From Streptomyces lavendulae subsp. lavendulae (GTDB taxonomy: Bacteria; Actinomycetota; Actinomycetes; Streptomycetales; Streptomycetaceae): a stretch of DNA of 64,000 bases. Below, piece after piece: positions 56,492 to 64,000 of the stretch. Position 1 is the first letter of the stretch; every line of letters begins with the position of its first letter. The DNA lies in assembly GCF_002803845.1 (NCBI RefSeq), contig NZ_CP024985.1, positions 3,906,001 to 3,970,000 on the forward strand. The letters run 5' to 3'. A program made the translations under genes and the position numbers. Under the pieces are notes generated by a model, which was not told the DNA's origin, did no database searches, and saw only the letters and a program-made list of their open reading frames with translations.

Positions 56492-56812
56492 CTAGCCCTC
56501 GGAGCCGGGCGCGGCGGGGGACGCCGGATCCGGGCCGGTGCCCGGGGCGGCAGCGGCGGCCGCCCGCTCGGCGGCGTGGCGCTTGAGGGCGGCGTCGCGG
56601 CCGCGGACGTACCAGATGCCGATGAGGCCGAGCCCGCCGCCGGCCGCGCAGGTCCACACCCACCAGAGCAGGTCCCGGTCCGCGAACCACCCGTAGAAGG
56701 GCAGCTGGACCAGGAACATGGCGAACCAGAGGATCGTGCCGCCGGTGATGGTGGCGACCACCGGGCCCTCAAGGGGCTCGGGCGCCTCGTGCTGAGCAGT
56801 CCACTTCGCCAT
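56492..56812 (-). CDS. DUF2530 membrane protein
   Basis: The 106-residue protein starts MAKWTAQHEAPEPLEGP, has two transmembrane helices (about residues 20-42 and 50-72; ILWFAMFLVQLPFYGWF and LLWWVWTCAAGGGLGLIGIWY) and an Ala-rich tail. This is the DUF2530 family of actinobacteria, of unknown function. It lies 130 bp upstream of the P-type ATPase gene on the same strand. Confidence 0.88.
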   Translation of the reverse strand: MAKWTAQHEAPEPLEGPVVATITGGTILWFAMFLVQLPFYGWFADRDLLWWVWTCAAGGGLGLIGIWYVRGRDAALKRHAAERAAAAAAPGTGPDPASPAAPGSEG

Positions 56813-56951
56813 GGAGACCAGTCTAGGTGGCCGGATTTGGGGTCTACGCGCGGAGATGGACTGCCTCTCGTTCATGTGTTCATACTGAAACGGTTTGCCT
56901 ACGGCCGGTTTCGTTCGTATGAACCACCCAATCAACCCGTTTGAGGACCGC

Positions 56952-58379
56952 ATGAGCACCTCGGCACCCGCCGCGGCCCCCACCACCCGCCTCGACCGCT
57001 ACTTCAAGATCTCGGAGCGCGGTTCGACCGTGGCCCGGGAGTTCCGGGGCGGCTTCGCGACCTTCTTCGCGATGGCCTACATCATCGTGCTGAACCCGAT
57101 CATCCTGGGCAGCGCGAAGGACATGTACGGGCACCAGCTCGACAGCGGCCAGCTCGTCACGGCCACCGTGCTGACGGCGGCCTTCACCACCCTCCTCATG
57201 GGCGTGATCGGCAACGTCCCGATCGCCCTCGCGGCCGGTCTCGGCGTCAACACCGTCGTCGCCCTCCAGCTCGCCCCGCGCATGAGCTGGCCCGACGCCA
57301 TGGGCATGGTGGTCCTGGCGGGCTTCGTGGTGATGCTGCTGGTCGCCACCGGCCTGCGCGAGCGGGTCATGAACGCGGTCCCGCTGAGCCTGCGCAAGGG
57401 CATCGCGATCGGCATCGGCCTCTTCATCATGCTGATCGGCCTGGTCGACTCGGGCTTCGTCACCCGCATCCCGGACGCCGCGCACACCACCGTCCCGCTC
57501 CAGCTCGGCAGCAACGGCCACCTGCACGGCTGGCCGGTCCTGATCTTCGTGTTCGGCGTGCTGCTCACGCTCGCCCTGCTGATCCGCAAGACGCCCGGCG
57601 CGATCCTGATCTCCATCGTCGTCATGACCCTGATCGCGGTCGCCGTGCAGCTCGTCGCCGACCTGCCGGACCTGGCCTGGGGCCTGACCGTCCCGCAGTG
57701 GCCCGGCAACCCGGTGGCCGCGCCCGACTTCGGCCTCGTCGGGCAGGTCAGCCTGTTCGGCGGCTTCGGCAAGGTCGGCGTGCTGACCGGCGTGCTCTTC
57801 GTCTTCACCGTGCTGCTGTCGTGCTTCTTCGACGCGATGGGCACGATCCTCGGCGTCGGCGACGAGGCCAAGCTGACGCAGCCGGACGGCACCTTCCCCG
57901 GCATCAACCGGGTCCTGCTGGTGGACGGCCTGGCCGTCGCCGCGGGCGGCGCGACCTCCTCCTCCGCCACCACCTGCTTCGTGGAGTCCACGGCGGGCGT
58001 CGGCGAGGGCGCCCGCACGGGCCTGGCGAACATCGTGACGGGCGGCCTCTTCGCCGTCTCGCTGTTCCTGACCCCACTGGCCACGATGGTGCCCTCGCAG
58101 GCCGCCACCCCCGCCCTCGTGGCGGTCGGCTTCCTGATCCTGGCCGGCTCGGTCCGGGAGATCGACTGGAACGACTTCACCGTCGCCGTCCCGGCCTTCC
58201 TGGCCATGGTGATGATGGCCTTCACCTACTCGATCACCAACGGCATCGGCATCAGCTTCATCAGCTTCAGCGTGCTGCGCCTGGCGACCGGCCGGGGCCG
58301 CGAGGTACCGGCCCCCATGTACGTGGTCTCGGCGGTGTTCGTCTTCTACTACGCGATGCCGGCCCTCGGCCTCACGTAG
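56952..58379 (+). CDS. NCS2-family guanine/hypoxanthine permease
   Basis: The 475-residue protein has 12-14 membrane segments. NCS2 (AzgA/PbuG-like) signatures include FFAMAYIIVLNPIILG (about residues 38-53), GLGVNTVV and the substrate motif VGEGARTGLANIVTG (about 350-364). It imports purine bases. GAGGA precedes ATG 56952. No purine riboswitch is visible upstream. Confidence 0.92.
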   Translation: MSTSAPAAAPTTRLDRYFKISERGSTVAREFRGGFATFFAMAYIIVLNPIILGSAKDMYGHQLDSGQLVTATVLTAAFTTLLMGVIGNVPIALAAGLGVNTVVALQLAPRMSWPDAMGMVVLAGFVVMLLVATGLRERVMNAVPLSLRKGIAIGIGLFIMLIGLVDSGFVTRIPDAAHTTVPLQLGSNGHLHGWPVLIFVFGVLLTLALLIRKTPGAILISIVVMTLIAVAVQLVADLPDLAWGLTVPQWPGNPVAAPDFGLVGQVSLFGGFGKVGVLTGVLFVFTVLLSCFFDAMGTILGVGDEAKLTQPDGTFPGINRVLLVDGLAVAAGGATSSSATTCFVESTAGVGEGARTGLANIVTGGLFAVSLFLTPLATMVPSQAATPALVAVGFLILAGSVREIDWNDFTVAVPAFLAMVMMAFTYSITNGIGISFISFSVLRLATGRGREVPAPMYVVSAVFVFYYAMPALGLT

Positions 58380-58417
58380 CCCCGCGCAACCGCCCGCACC
58401 ACACGGAGAACGCGCGG

Positions 58418-58600
58418 TCACGTCAGACCGTAGAACTTCTCCGTCTCGTCGACCGCGGTCTTGAACCGCTCGTCGAAGTCATCGCGAATGAGCGTCCGGA
58501 CGACATAGTCCTGGACGCTCATTCCGCGTTTGGCGGCATGGTTCCGGAGCCGCTCCAGCAGCTCCCCGTCTATGCGCACGCTCAGCACATGTGTCCCCAT
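58418..58600 (-). CDS. Ribbon-helix-helix (CopG/ParD-like) DNA-binding protein
   Basis: The 60-residue protein begins MGTHVLSVRIDGELLERLR, the classic RHH strand and helix, then AKRGMSVQDYVVRTLI. No partner toxin is next to it. The start at ATG 58600 matches the RHH fold; a GTG at 58657 would add a basic 19-residue extension. It converges with the permease gene. Confidence 0.8.
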   Translation of the reverse strand: MGTHVLSVRIDGELLERLRNHAAKRGMSVQDYVVRTLIRDDFDERFKTAVDETEKFYGLT

Positions 58601-58688
58601 GCCGAAAGGGTCGGGCCAGACGGCGTGGACGCGGGTCGCTTTCCGCCGCCGACTCACCCGTACGAGTGACGCCCCCCACCCCGTGTTC

Positions 58689-58716
58689 CTTAGGAAAAGT
58701 AATGAGTTATTCTAAG
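58689..58716 (+). promoter_or_regulatory. CTTAG-N18-CTAAG inverted repeat over a leaderless marR promoter
   Basis: CTTAG (58689) and CTAAG (58712) flank an AT-rich stretch. TATTCT (58708-58713), six bases before the ATG, fits a -10 box. A regulator bound here would block its own transcription; autoregulation by MarR is the simplest reading. Confidence 0.5.
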
Positions 58717-58719
58717 TAC

Positions 58720-59157
58720 ATGCCTGACCTCTCCCATGGCGACGATGCTGCCGCCGTGAACGACCTCCGCTCCGCCGTCATGCGGCTGGGCCGGCGCCTG
58801 AAGCACCAGCGCGTCGACGAATCGCTGAGCCCGACCGAGATGTCGGTGCTCGGCACCCTCGCCCGCTGCGGCCAGGCCACCCCCGGTGAGCTGGCCCGTC
58901 GCGAGCACGTCCAGCCCCCGTCGATGACCCGCATCGTCGCCCTGCTGGAGGCCAAGGGTCTGGTCAGGCTGGAGCCGCACCCCGAGGACCGCCGCCAGAA
59001 GGTGGTCAGCCAGACCGAGGAGGCCGAGGCGATGCTCGAAGAGAGCCGTCGCAAGCGCAACGCCTTCCTGGCCGGGCTCGCGGCCGAGCTCACCGAGGAC
59101 GAATGGGCCAAGCTCCGCGAGGCCGCACCCGTCCTGGAGAAGCTCGCGCACCTGTAG
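58720..59157 (+). CDS. MarR-family regulator
   Basis: The 145-residue protein has the winged helix LSPTEMSVLGTLARCGQATPGELARREHVQPPSMTRIVALLEAKGLVRLEPHPEDRRQK (about residues 35-93), with dimerisation helices at both ends. It lies 25 bp upstream of an MFS exporter gene, which it most likely controls. Start ATG 58720 has no ribosome site and sits six bases after a -10 box, so translation is probably leaderless. Confidence 0.92.
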   Translation: MPDLSHGDDAAAVNDLRSAVMRLGRRLKHQRVDESLSPTEMSVLGTLARCGQATPGELARREHVQPPSMTRIVALLEAKGLVRLEPHPEDRRQKVVSQTEEAEAMLEESRRKRNAFLAGLAAELTEDEWAKLREAAPVLEKLAHL

Positions 59158-59182
59158 GAACGACGCCAGGAGGCGAACGCTT

Positions 59183-60529
59183 TTGAGTACGGGAACCGGA
59201 GCAGACTCCGCACCCGGCCACACATCCACCCCCTCTAGCGCGGTACCCGCGGGCAGGAACTCCATGTTCAGCTCGCTGCGGATCCGCAACTACCGGCTCT
59301 TCGCGGCCGGCCAGGCGGTCTCGAACACGGGCACCTGGATGCAGCGCATCGCCCAGGACTGGCTGGTCCTCTCCCTGACCGGCTCCGCCTCCGCGGTCGG
59401 CATCACCATCGCCCTGCAGTTCCTGCCGATGCTCGTGTTCGGCCTCTACGGGGGCGTCCTCGCCGACCGGCTGCCCAAGCGGCCGCTGCTCCTCGCCACC
59501 CAGAGCGCCATGGGCCTGACCGGCATCGCGCTCGCCGTCCTCACCCTGGCCGGACACGTCCAGGTCTGGCACGTCTACCTCGCGGCCTTCCTGCTCGGCC
59601 TGGTCACCGTCCTCGACAACCCGGCCCGGCAGACGTTCGTCTCCGAGATGGTCGGCCCCGCGCAGGTCGCCAACGCGGTCAGCCTGAACTCCGCCAACTT
59701 CCAGTCCGCGCGGCTGGTCGGCCCGGCGATCGCCGGCGTGCTGATCACCGCCGTCGGCTCCGGCTGGGCCTTCCTGCTGAACGGGCTGTCCTTCGCGGCG
59801 CCCATCGCGGGCCTGCTGATGATGCGGACGCGCGAACTGCACCCCGTCACGCCGCAGCCGCGCGCCAAGGGCCAGCTGCGGGAGGGCCTGCGGTACGTCG
59901 CGGGCCGGCCGGAGCTCGTCTGGCCCATCGTGCTCGTCGGCTTCATCGGCACCTTCGGGTTCAACTTCCCGATCTGGCTGTCGGCCTTCGTCGGCGACGT
60001 CTTCCACGGCGACGCCGGCACGTACGGGCTGTTCAACACCCTGATCGCGGCGGGCTCCCTGGTCGGCGCCCTGCTGGCCGCGCGCCGGGGCCGGGCACGG
60101 CTGCGGCTGCTGGTGACGGCCGCCGCGCTCTTCTCCGTCCTGCTGGTGATGACGGCGCTCGCCCCGTCCTTCTGGCTGTTCGCGGTGCTGCTGGTGCCCG
60201 TCGGGGTGTTCGGCCTGACCGTGAACGTGGTGGCCAACTCCAGCGTCCAGATGGCCACCGACCCCGAGATGCGGGGGCGGGTCATGGCGCTGTTCATGAT
60301 GGTCTTCACCGGCGGAACCCCGGTCGGGGCCCCGCTCGTGGGGTGGATCACCGACACCTACGGAGCCCGCCTCGGCATGGCCGCCGGCGGCCTGGTCTCG
60401 CTCGCCGCGGCGCTCGGCGTCGCGGTGGTCCTCTCCCGGGTCGGCAACCTCCGCCTGCGCGTGGACCGCCGCGGCATCACCTTCGCCCCGGCCACCGCCC
60501 GCTCCGGCGCCCTGGTCAAGGCGGCGTAA
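59183..60529 (+). CDS. MFS exporter (EntS-like)
   Basis: The 448-residue transporter has 12 transmembrane segments. The MFS_3 signatures are NYRLFAAGQAVSNTGTWMQRIAQDWLVL at the start, VLADRLPKRPLLL (loop 2-3) and NPARQTFVSEMV. The start is TTG 59183, with AGGAGG nine bases upstream. It is co-transcribed with the marR gene. Substrates are probably drugs, siderophores or similar small molecules. Confidence 0.9.
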   Translation: MSTGTGADSAPGHTSTPSSAVPAGRNSMFSSLRIRNYRLFAAGQAVSNTGTWMQRIAQDWLVLSLTGSASAVGITIALQFLPMLVFGLYGGVLADRLPKRPLLLATQSAMGLTGIALAVLTLAGHVQVWHVYLAAFLLGLVTVLDNPARQTFVSEMVGPAQVANAVSLNSANFQSARLVGPAIAGVLITAVGSGWAFLLNGLSFAAPIAGLLMMRTRELHPVTPQPRAKGQLREGLRYVAGRPELVWPIVLVGFIGTFGFNFPIWLSAFVGDVFHGDAGTYGLFNTLIAAGSLVGALLAARRGRARLRLLVTAAALFSVLLVMTALAPSFWLFAVLLVPVGVFGLTVNVVANSSVQMATDPEMRGRVMALFMMVFTGGTPVGAPLVGWITDTYGARLGMAAGGLVSLAAALGVAVVLSRVGNLRLRVDRRGITFAPATARSGALVKAA

Positions 60530-60623
60530 CCCCTCCCCTGCCGGCCTCCACCGGCCTCCACCGGGCCGGGAGGGAGTGCCGGTGCGGGGCCGCGGGGACC
60601 GCGTGCGGGGATATCGTCGGGGC

Positions 60624-61178
60624 ATGAGGCTGTTCGCCGCCGTGTTGCCGTCCGACGGGGCCGTCCGGGAGTTGCGGGCCGCGCTCGCCGGGGTGCCCCG
60701 CGGGGACGGGCTGCGGTGGACCGCCGAGGCGGGCTGGCACTTCACGCTCGCCTTCCTCGGCGAGGTCCCCGACCGGCTCCTCCCCGACCTGCACGCCCGC
60801 CTGGCCCGCGCGGCCGCCCGTACCGAACCCTTCTCGCTGCGCCTGCACGGCGCGGGCCACTTCGGCGACCGCGCCCTGTGGGCCGGAGCCGCCGGCGGGC
60901 TCGACGCCCTGCGGCTGCTCGCCGAACGGGCCGACGCCGCCGCCCGGCGGGCCGGGATCCCGATGGAGCAGCACCGCCGCTACACCCCCCACCTCACCCT
61001 CGCCCGCAGCCGGGGCGCCGCCGACCTGCGGCCCTTCCTCGACGCCCTCGCGGGCTTCGAGGGCACGCCCTGGCGGGTCGACACCCTCAGCCTCGTCCGC
61101 AGCAACCTCCCCACCAGCGGTGTCCCCGGCGAGCAGCCCCGGTACGAGGTCGCCCGGGCCTGGCCCCTGACGGGCTGA
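60624..61178 (+). CDS. thpR: RNA 2',3'-cyclic phosphodiesterase
   Basis: The 184-residue protein belongs to the 2H phosphoesterase fold: HFTLAFLG (His 39) and HLTLARS (His 123), the two HxT motifs. It opens 2',3'-cyclic phosphate ends of RNA. The start MRLFAAVLP is the family N-terminus. TATCGT lies 6 bp upstream and may be the -10 box of a near-leaderless transcript. Confidence 0.92.
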   Translation: MRLFAAVLPSDGAVRELRAALAGVPRGDGLRWTAEAGWHFTLAFLGEVPDRLLPDLHARLARAAARTEPFSLRLHGAGHFGDRALWAGAAGGLDALRLLAERADAAARRAGIPMEQHRRYTPHLTLARSRGAADLRPFLDALAGFEGTPWRVDTLSLVRSNLPTSGVPGEQPRYEVARAWPLTG

Positions 61179-61253
61179 CCCCGCCCCCGACCCCGCCGGT
61201 GAGGCGCAGGGTTCCGGGACGGTTCATGTTCCGGTGGCCCGGACTTCGGGGGG

Positions 61254-61269
61254 CGGAATCCGGATTCCG
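61254..61269. promoter_or_regulatory. 16-bp palindrome CGGAATCCGGATTCCG upstream of ddaH
   Basis: A perfect palindrome in the 239-bp non-coding gap before ddaH (61179-61417), followed by an A-rich stretch GTGAAAAAGG. GTTCCGG also occurs twice just upstream. It could be an operator; the protein is unknown. Confidence 0.5.
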
Positions 61270-61417
61270 GTGAAAAAGGAGCAGTAGAGGCGATCCCGGC
61301 ATGCTCACGCCGAGTACCCGCCCGTCTCCGCCCGCTGACGCACCGTGTCCCGATGACGGCCGCCCACCCCATCCCGTGGGCGGCCCGGCCCCTCCAGTCA
61401 CCCTTGAAGGAGTCCCC

Positions 61418-62266
61418 GTGCCGTTCACCGAGCCCGCCACCACCCTCCCGGCCCCCTCCCGCGTCGCCACCCGGCGAAGGCTGCTGATGTGCCGTCCCCA
61501 GCACTACGACGTCACGTACTCGATCAACCCCTGGATGCACCCGGAGCACCGCACCGACACCGCCCTGGCCCTGCGCCAGTGGGAGCGGCTGCGCGACCTG
61601 TACCTCGACCTCGGCCACCTCGTGGAGGAGATCGACCCGGTCGGCGGCCTCCCCGACATGGTGTTCGCCGCCAACGGCGCCACCGTCGTCGACGGCAAGG
61701 TCTACGGGGCCCGCTTCCGCCACGCGCAGCGCACCGCGGAGGGCCCGGCGTACCTCGACTGGTTCGAGCGCCGGGGCTACCGCGAGGTGTTGTGGCCCGA
61801 GTTCATCAACGAGGGCGAGGGCGACATCCTCACCGTCGGCCGCCGGCTGCTGGCCGGCACCGGCTTCCGCACCGATCCGCGCTCGCACGCCGAGGCCCAG
61901 GAGTTCTTCGGCCTGCCGGTGACGAGCCTGACCCTCGTCGACCCGGAGTTCTACCACCTCGACACGGCCCTGGCCGTGCTCTCCGACGACGAGGTCATGT
62001 ACTACCCGGCCGCCTTCTCCGAGGGCAGCCGGTCCGTGCTCCGCACCCTGTTCCCCCGGGCGATCCTCGCCACCGCCGAGGACGCCGCGGTCTTCGGGCT
62101 GAACGCCTTCTCCGACGGCCGCCACGTGCTGCTGCCGGAGGCGGCGACCGGTCTGCGGGCCCAGCTCAGCGCGCGCGGCTTCGAGCCGATCGGGGTCGAC
62201 CTCTCCGAGCTCCTCAAGGCGGGCGGCAGCGTCAAGTGCTGCACCCTGGAGCTGCGCGACCGCTGA
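61418..62266 (+). CDS. ddaH: Dimethylarginine dimethylaminohydrolase
   Basis: The 282-residue guanidine-modifying enzyme has substrate-binding segments VGGLPDMVFAANGATVV and EFINEGEGDILTVG, the catalytic His in EFYHLDTALA (near 180) and the nucleophile Cys in GGSVKCCTLEL (near 273). It hydrolyses N-methylated arginines to citrulline, or acts as a related arginine deiminase-type enzyme. GTG 61418 has GAAGGAG upstream. Confidence 0.9.
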   Translation: MPFTEPATTLPAPSRVATRRRLLMCRPQHYDVTYSINPWMHPEHRTDTALALRQWERLRDLYLDLGHLVEEIDPVGGLPDMVFAANGATVVDGKVYGARFRHAQRTAEGPAYLDWFERRGYREVLWPEFINEGEGDILTVGRRLLAGTGFRTDPRSHAEAQEFFGLPVTSLTLVDPEFYHLDTALAVLSDDEVMYYPAAFSEGSRSVLRTLFPRAILATAEDAAVFGLNAFSDGRHVLLPEAATGLRAQLSARGFEPIGVDLSELLKAGGSVKCCTLELRDR

Positions 62267-62298
62267 GTCACCCGACGAAGTTTCCGGAAAGGACCGTT

Positions 62299-62823
62299 GT
62301 GACCTCTGCGACCGCGATCGCGGACAGCTACACCCGCCTGCTCGACCTCCTGGGCGACGGAGGGGCCGACTACCGGCTGCTCCACCACGCCCCGGAGGGC
62401 CAGACCGAACTCGCCAGCCTCATCCGCGGCCACCGCCTCGAAGAGGCCGCCAAGTGCCTGGTCATCAGAGTGGCGCTGGGACGCAAACGCCGCCGCTACG
62501 TCATCGCCGTGGTGCCGGGACACCGCCGCGTCGACCTGGAAGCGGTACGGGCGGCGTACGGGGGCACCAACGCCTCCTTCGCCGTGCGGGCGGTCGCCGA
62601 GGAGCTGACGGGCTGCGCCAGCGGCTCGATCATGCCGGTGAGCTTCGACCCGTCCGTGGAGGTGGTCGTCGATCCGGAGCTGCTGGAGCAGGAGGAGATC
62701 TGGTTCAACGCGGGCCGGCTCGACGTGTCGGTGGCCCTGCGCACGTCGAGCTACCTGGCACTGGCCCGGCCCCGGCCGGCCCGGATCGCCGAGGAGCCCG
62801 CGCCGGTCCCCGCGGGCGGCTGA
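62299..62823 (+). CDS. YbaK/EbsC-family (aminoacyl-tRNA deacylase-like) protein
   Basis: The 174-residue protein has the YbaK/ProX editing fold with RLLHHAPEGQTELAS, EEAAKCLVIRV (the conserved Lys near 51) and GCASGSIMPVSF (the GxxxGxxxPf loop). It removes misacylated amino acids from tRNA or acts on free substrates. GTG 62299 lies 32 bp after the ddaH stop with GGAAAGGA upstream, so the two are co-transcribed. Confidence 0.88.
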   Translation: MTSATAIADSYTRLLDLLGDGGADYRLLHHAPEGQTELASLIRGHRLEEAAKCLVIRVALGRKRRRYVIAVVPGHRRVDLEAVRAAYGGTNASFAVRAVAEELTGCASGSIMPVSFDPSVEVVVDPELLEQEEIWFNAGRLDVSVALRTSSYLALARPRPARIAEEPAPVPAGG

Positions 62824-62829
62824 GCCCGC

Positions 62830-63801
62830 TCAGCCACCGCCACCGTGGCTGAGGGTGACGTACAGGTACTCGTCGAGGACCTTGGCCAGCGGGAGTCCGG
62901 GCCGGCCCAGCCGGGCCGTCAGCTCCTCCTCGTCCAGTCCGCTCTCGGCGAGCGCGGCCCGCGCCCAGGCCCGGCCGGTGCGCAGGTGCCGGTCGAAGGC
63001 GGCGGCGTCCCGCGCACCGTGCAGCCGGGTCGCGATCGCCGCGTCCCAGGGCATCACGGTGCGCGGCCGCAGCGCGAACAGGGCCTTGGCGGCGGCGGTC
63101 GGCCCGAGGGTGCGGCGGCCCAGCGGAAGCGCCGCCAGCTCCCCGTACGCGGCCGCGAGCCGGGCCACGTCCCGGTCGGCGAGGGCCGCGAGCGGGGCCC
63201 CCGGCAGGGTGTGGCGGCCCCACCAGTCGGCGAGCCCGGCCCCCAGCGGGTCGGGCTCGCCGACCCGGGGGTAGCGGATCCGGCAGCCCCAGGCGTTGAG
63301 CCAGCGGTGCAGGGCGGCGCGGTGCGCGGCCCTGGACAGGTCCAGGCCGGGGGCGGTGTCCGCGACCAGCGCGAGCCAGCTGCGGTCGACGCCGGGGAAG
63401 GCCCCGAACACCGCGGCGGCCTCGCCCAGCCCGGCGAGACCGGGCGCGGGCGGCAGCCCGCCCTCCAGGTGAGCGCGGGCCACCTTCGCCGGTACGCACA
63501 TCCGCCAGGCGTCGGTGACCAGCTCGGCCAGCTCCCCGTGACCGAGGGCCGACATCCGGGCGTGCACCCAGTTGTAGCGCAGGTCACCGGCGCCGGGCAG
63601 GGAGAACTTCGCCGGCTCGGACGCGACCAGCGCGGCCCGCTCCTCCTTGGGGAAGGCGAACCCGAGCTCGCTCTCGTCCCGTGAGAGGGCCAGGTAGACG
63701 ATCCGCCCGATCCGGAACTTCACCCGGTCCCGGACCAGGTGCTCCTCGGTGCGCGGCAGCGCGAGCGCGAGCCGCCGTACGTCTTCCACGGTCACCACCA
63801 T
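62830..63801 (-). CDS. MmcQ/YjbR-like domain fused to a helical domain of unknown function
   Basis: The 323-residue protein has an N-terminal YjbR (CyaY-like DNA-binding) domain at about residues 1-112 (VRRLALALPRTEEHLVRDR, YNWVHARMS). A C-terminal domain of about 200 residues follows (FALRPRTVMPWDAAIATRL, LDEYLYVTLSHG) that resembles stand-alone actinomycete proteins of unknown function. Typical YjbR proteins are about 120 residues, so this is a fusion; the join is near LEGGLPPAPGLAG. It converges with the deacylase gene, 6 bp apart. Confidence 0.78.
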   Translation of the reverse strand: MVVTVEDVRRLALALPRTEEHLVRDRVKFRIGRIVYLALSRDESELGFAFPKEERAALVASEPAKFSLPGAGDLRYNWVHARMSALGHGELAELVTDAWRMCVPAKVARAHLEGGLPPAPGLAGLGEAAAVFGAFPGVDRSWLALVADTAPGLDLSRAAHRAALHRWLNAWGCRIRYPRVGEPDPLGAGLADWWGRHTLPGAPLAALADRDVARLAAAYGELAALPLGRRTLGPTAAAKALFALRPRTVMPWDAAIATRLHGARDAAAFDRHLRTGRAWARAALAESGLDEEELTARLGRPGLPLAKVLDEYLYVTLSHGGGG

Positions 63802-63860
63802 GGCGAAAGTCTCGCAGCCCCCGGCGCCGGGTGCGGGGGCGGTCGCGTTAGTCTCGACGG

Positions 63861-63950
63861 GTGGATCCGAAGACCAGAAACCGTGTCATGGCCGGTGTGC
63901 TCGTGCTGATGTTCGTCGTCGTCGCCGTGGCGGCCGCCGTCGGGCAGTAG
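63861..63950 (+). CDS. Leaderless 29-residue membrane peptide
   Basis: GTG 63861 opens a 29-codon frame with a short basic start (DPKTRNR) and one transmembrane helix (GVLVLMFVVVAVAAAVG), ending at TAG 63950. TAGTCT (63849-63854) lies 6 bp before the start codon, as for leaderless Streptomyces transcripts. No ribosome site is present. The size and composition resemble other tiny actinomycete membrane peptides; no family is known to me. Confidence 0.6.
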   Translation: MDPKTRNRVMAGVLVLMFVVVAVAAAVGQ

Positions 63951-64000
63951 GACCCGCCCGGCGACCGCCCCCGGCGGACCCGCTACCAGGCGAAGGCCTC

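Noticed and set aside
58418-58600. Toxin-antitoxin module
   Set aside because: A ParD-like RHH protein is present but no toxin gene lies next to it; its neighbours are a permease and a MarR gene.

Overview
The window is chromosomal DNA of a Streptomyces-type actinomycete. It is very GC-rich throughout. Starts are often GTG or TTG, ATGA/GTGA stop-start overlaps are common, and many genes carry actinomycete hallmarks: NsdA-like regulators, an XRE/DUF397 pair, DmdR1, a class F sortase, long low-complexity linkers and REP-like palindromes. From memory, the gene order (purU, SCO4402 family, dmdR1, UPF0309 SIS gene, citrate synthase 2, pdxH, acyl-CoA carboxylase operon, serC) follows the SCO44xx-SCO43xx core of S. 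coelicolor in descending order. No rRNA, tRNA, IS element, prophage or CRISPR array was seen.

Layout. 1-10 kb: the end of an EF-hand protein, purU, a SCO4402-family gene, an orphan solute-binding lipoprotein, a membrane protein with seven exact 54-bp repeats, an NsdA-like regulator, a lone prim-pol-like domain and an ABC-2 exporter. 10.1-11.3 kb: three small lower-GC genes, two of them toxin-immunity families with no toxin nearby. 11.4-16.7 kb: a propeller-like protein, a HATPase/XRE/DUF397 regulatory triad and a DUF4097/ABC exporter operon. 16.7-20.2 kb: a cluster of GCAAC/GTTGC repeats, an alpha/beta hydrolase, a divergent DUF2182/DUF1326 pair of probable metal-binding proteins and an AraC regulator. 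20.4-29.6 kb: a secreted protein, a hydrolase, dmdR1, a SIS protein, a penicillin-recognising hydrolase, PAS and PH-like proteins, a promoter-to-terminator non-coding unit, pdxH and citrate synthase.

29.6-38.5 kb: a tightly overlapping minus-strand catabolic operon (DinB-like protein, AtuA, carboxyltransferase, biotin carboxylase/BCCP, acyl-CoA dehydrogenase, enoyl-CoA hydratase, TetR). It resembles the Pseudomonas acyclic-terpene (Atu) and leucine (Liu) systems. 38.7-47.6 kb: a CocE-like hydrolase, an isochorismatase with a GlxA regulator, DUF1801 and EamA genes, a flavin/Fe-S dehydrogenase and serC. 47.6-56.8 kb: a DosR-like palindrome, a secreted protein overlapping a class F sortase, a 1038-residue sacsin-type ATPase, a second serine hydrolase, a P-type ATPase and DUF2530. 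56.9-64 kb: an NCS2 purine permease, a RHH protein, MarR/MFS, thpR, ddaH, a YbaK-type deacylase, a YjbR fusion protein and a 29-residue leaderless membrane peptide.

Most of the window looks like conserved core. The features most worth following up are the candidate small RNA near 27.4 kb, the orphan immunity cluster, the DUF2182/DUF1326 pair with its palindromes, the DosR-like box, the REP-like insertion inside atuA and the inverted repeat where S. coelicolor carries a CoA ligase gene.
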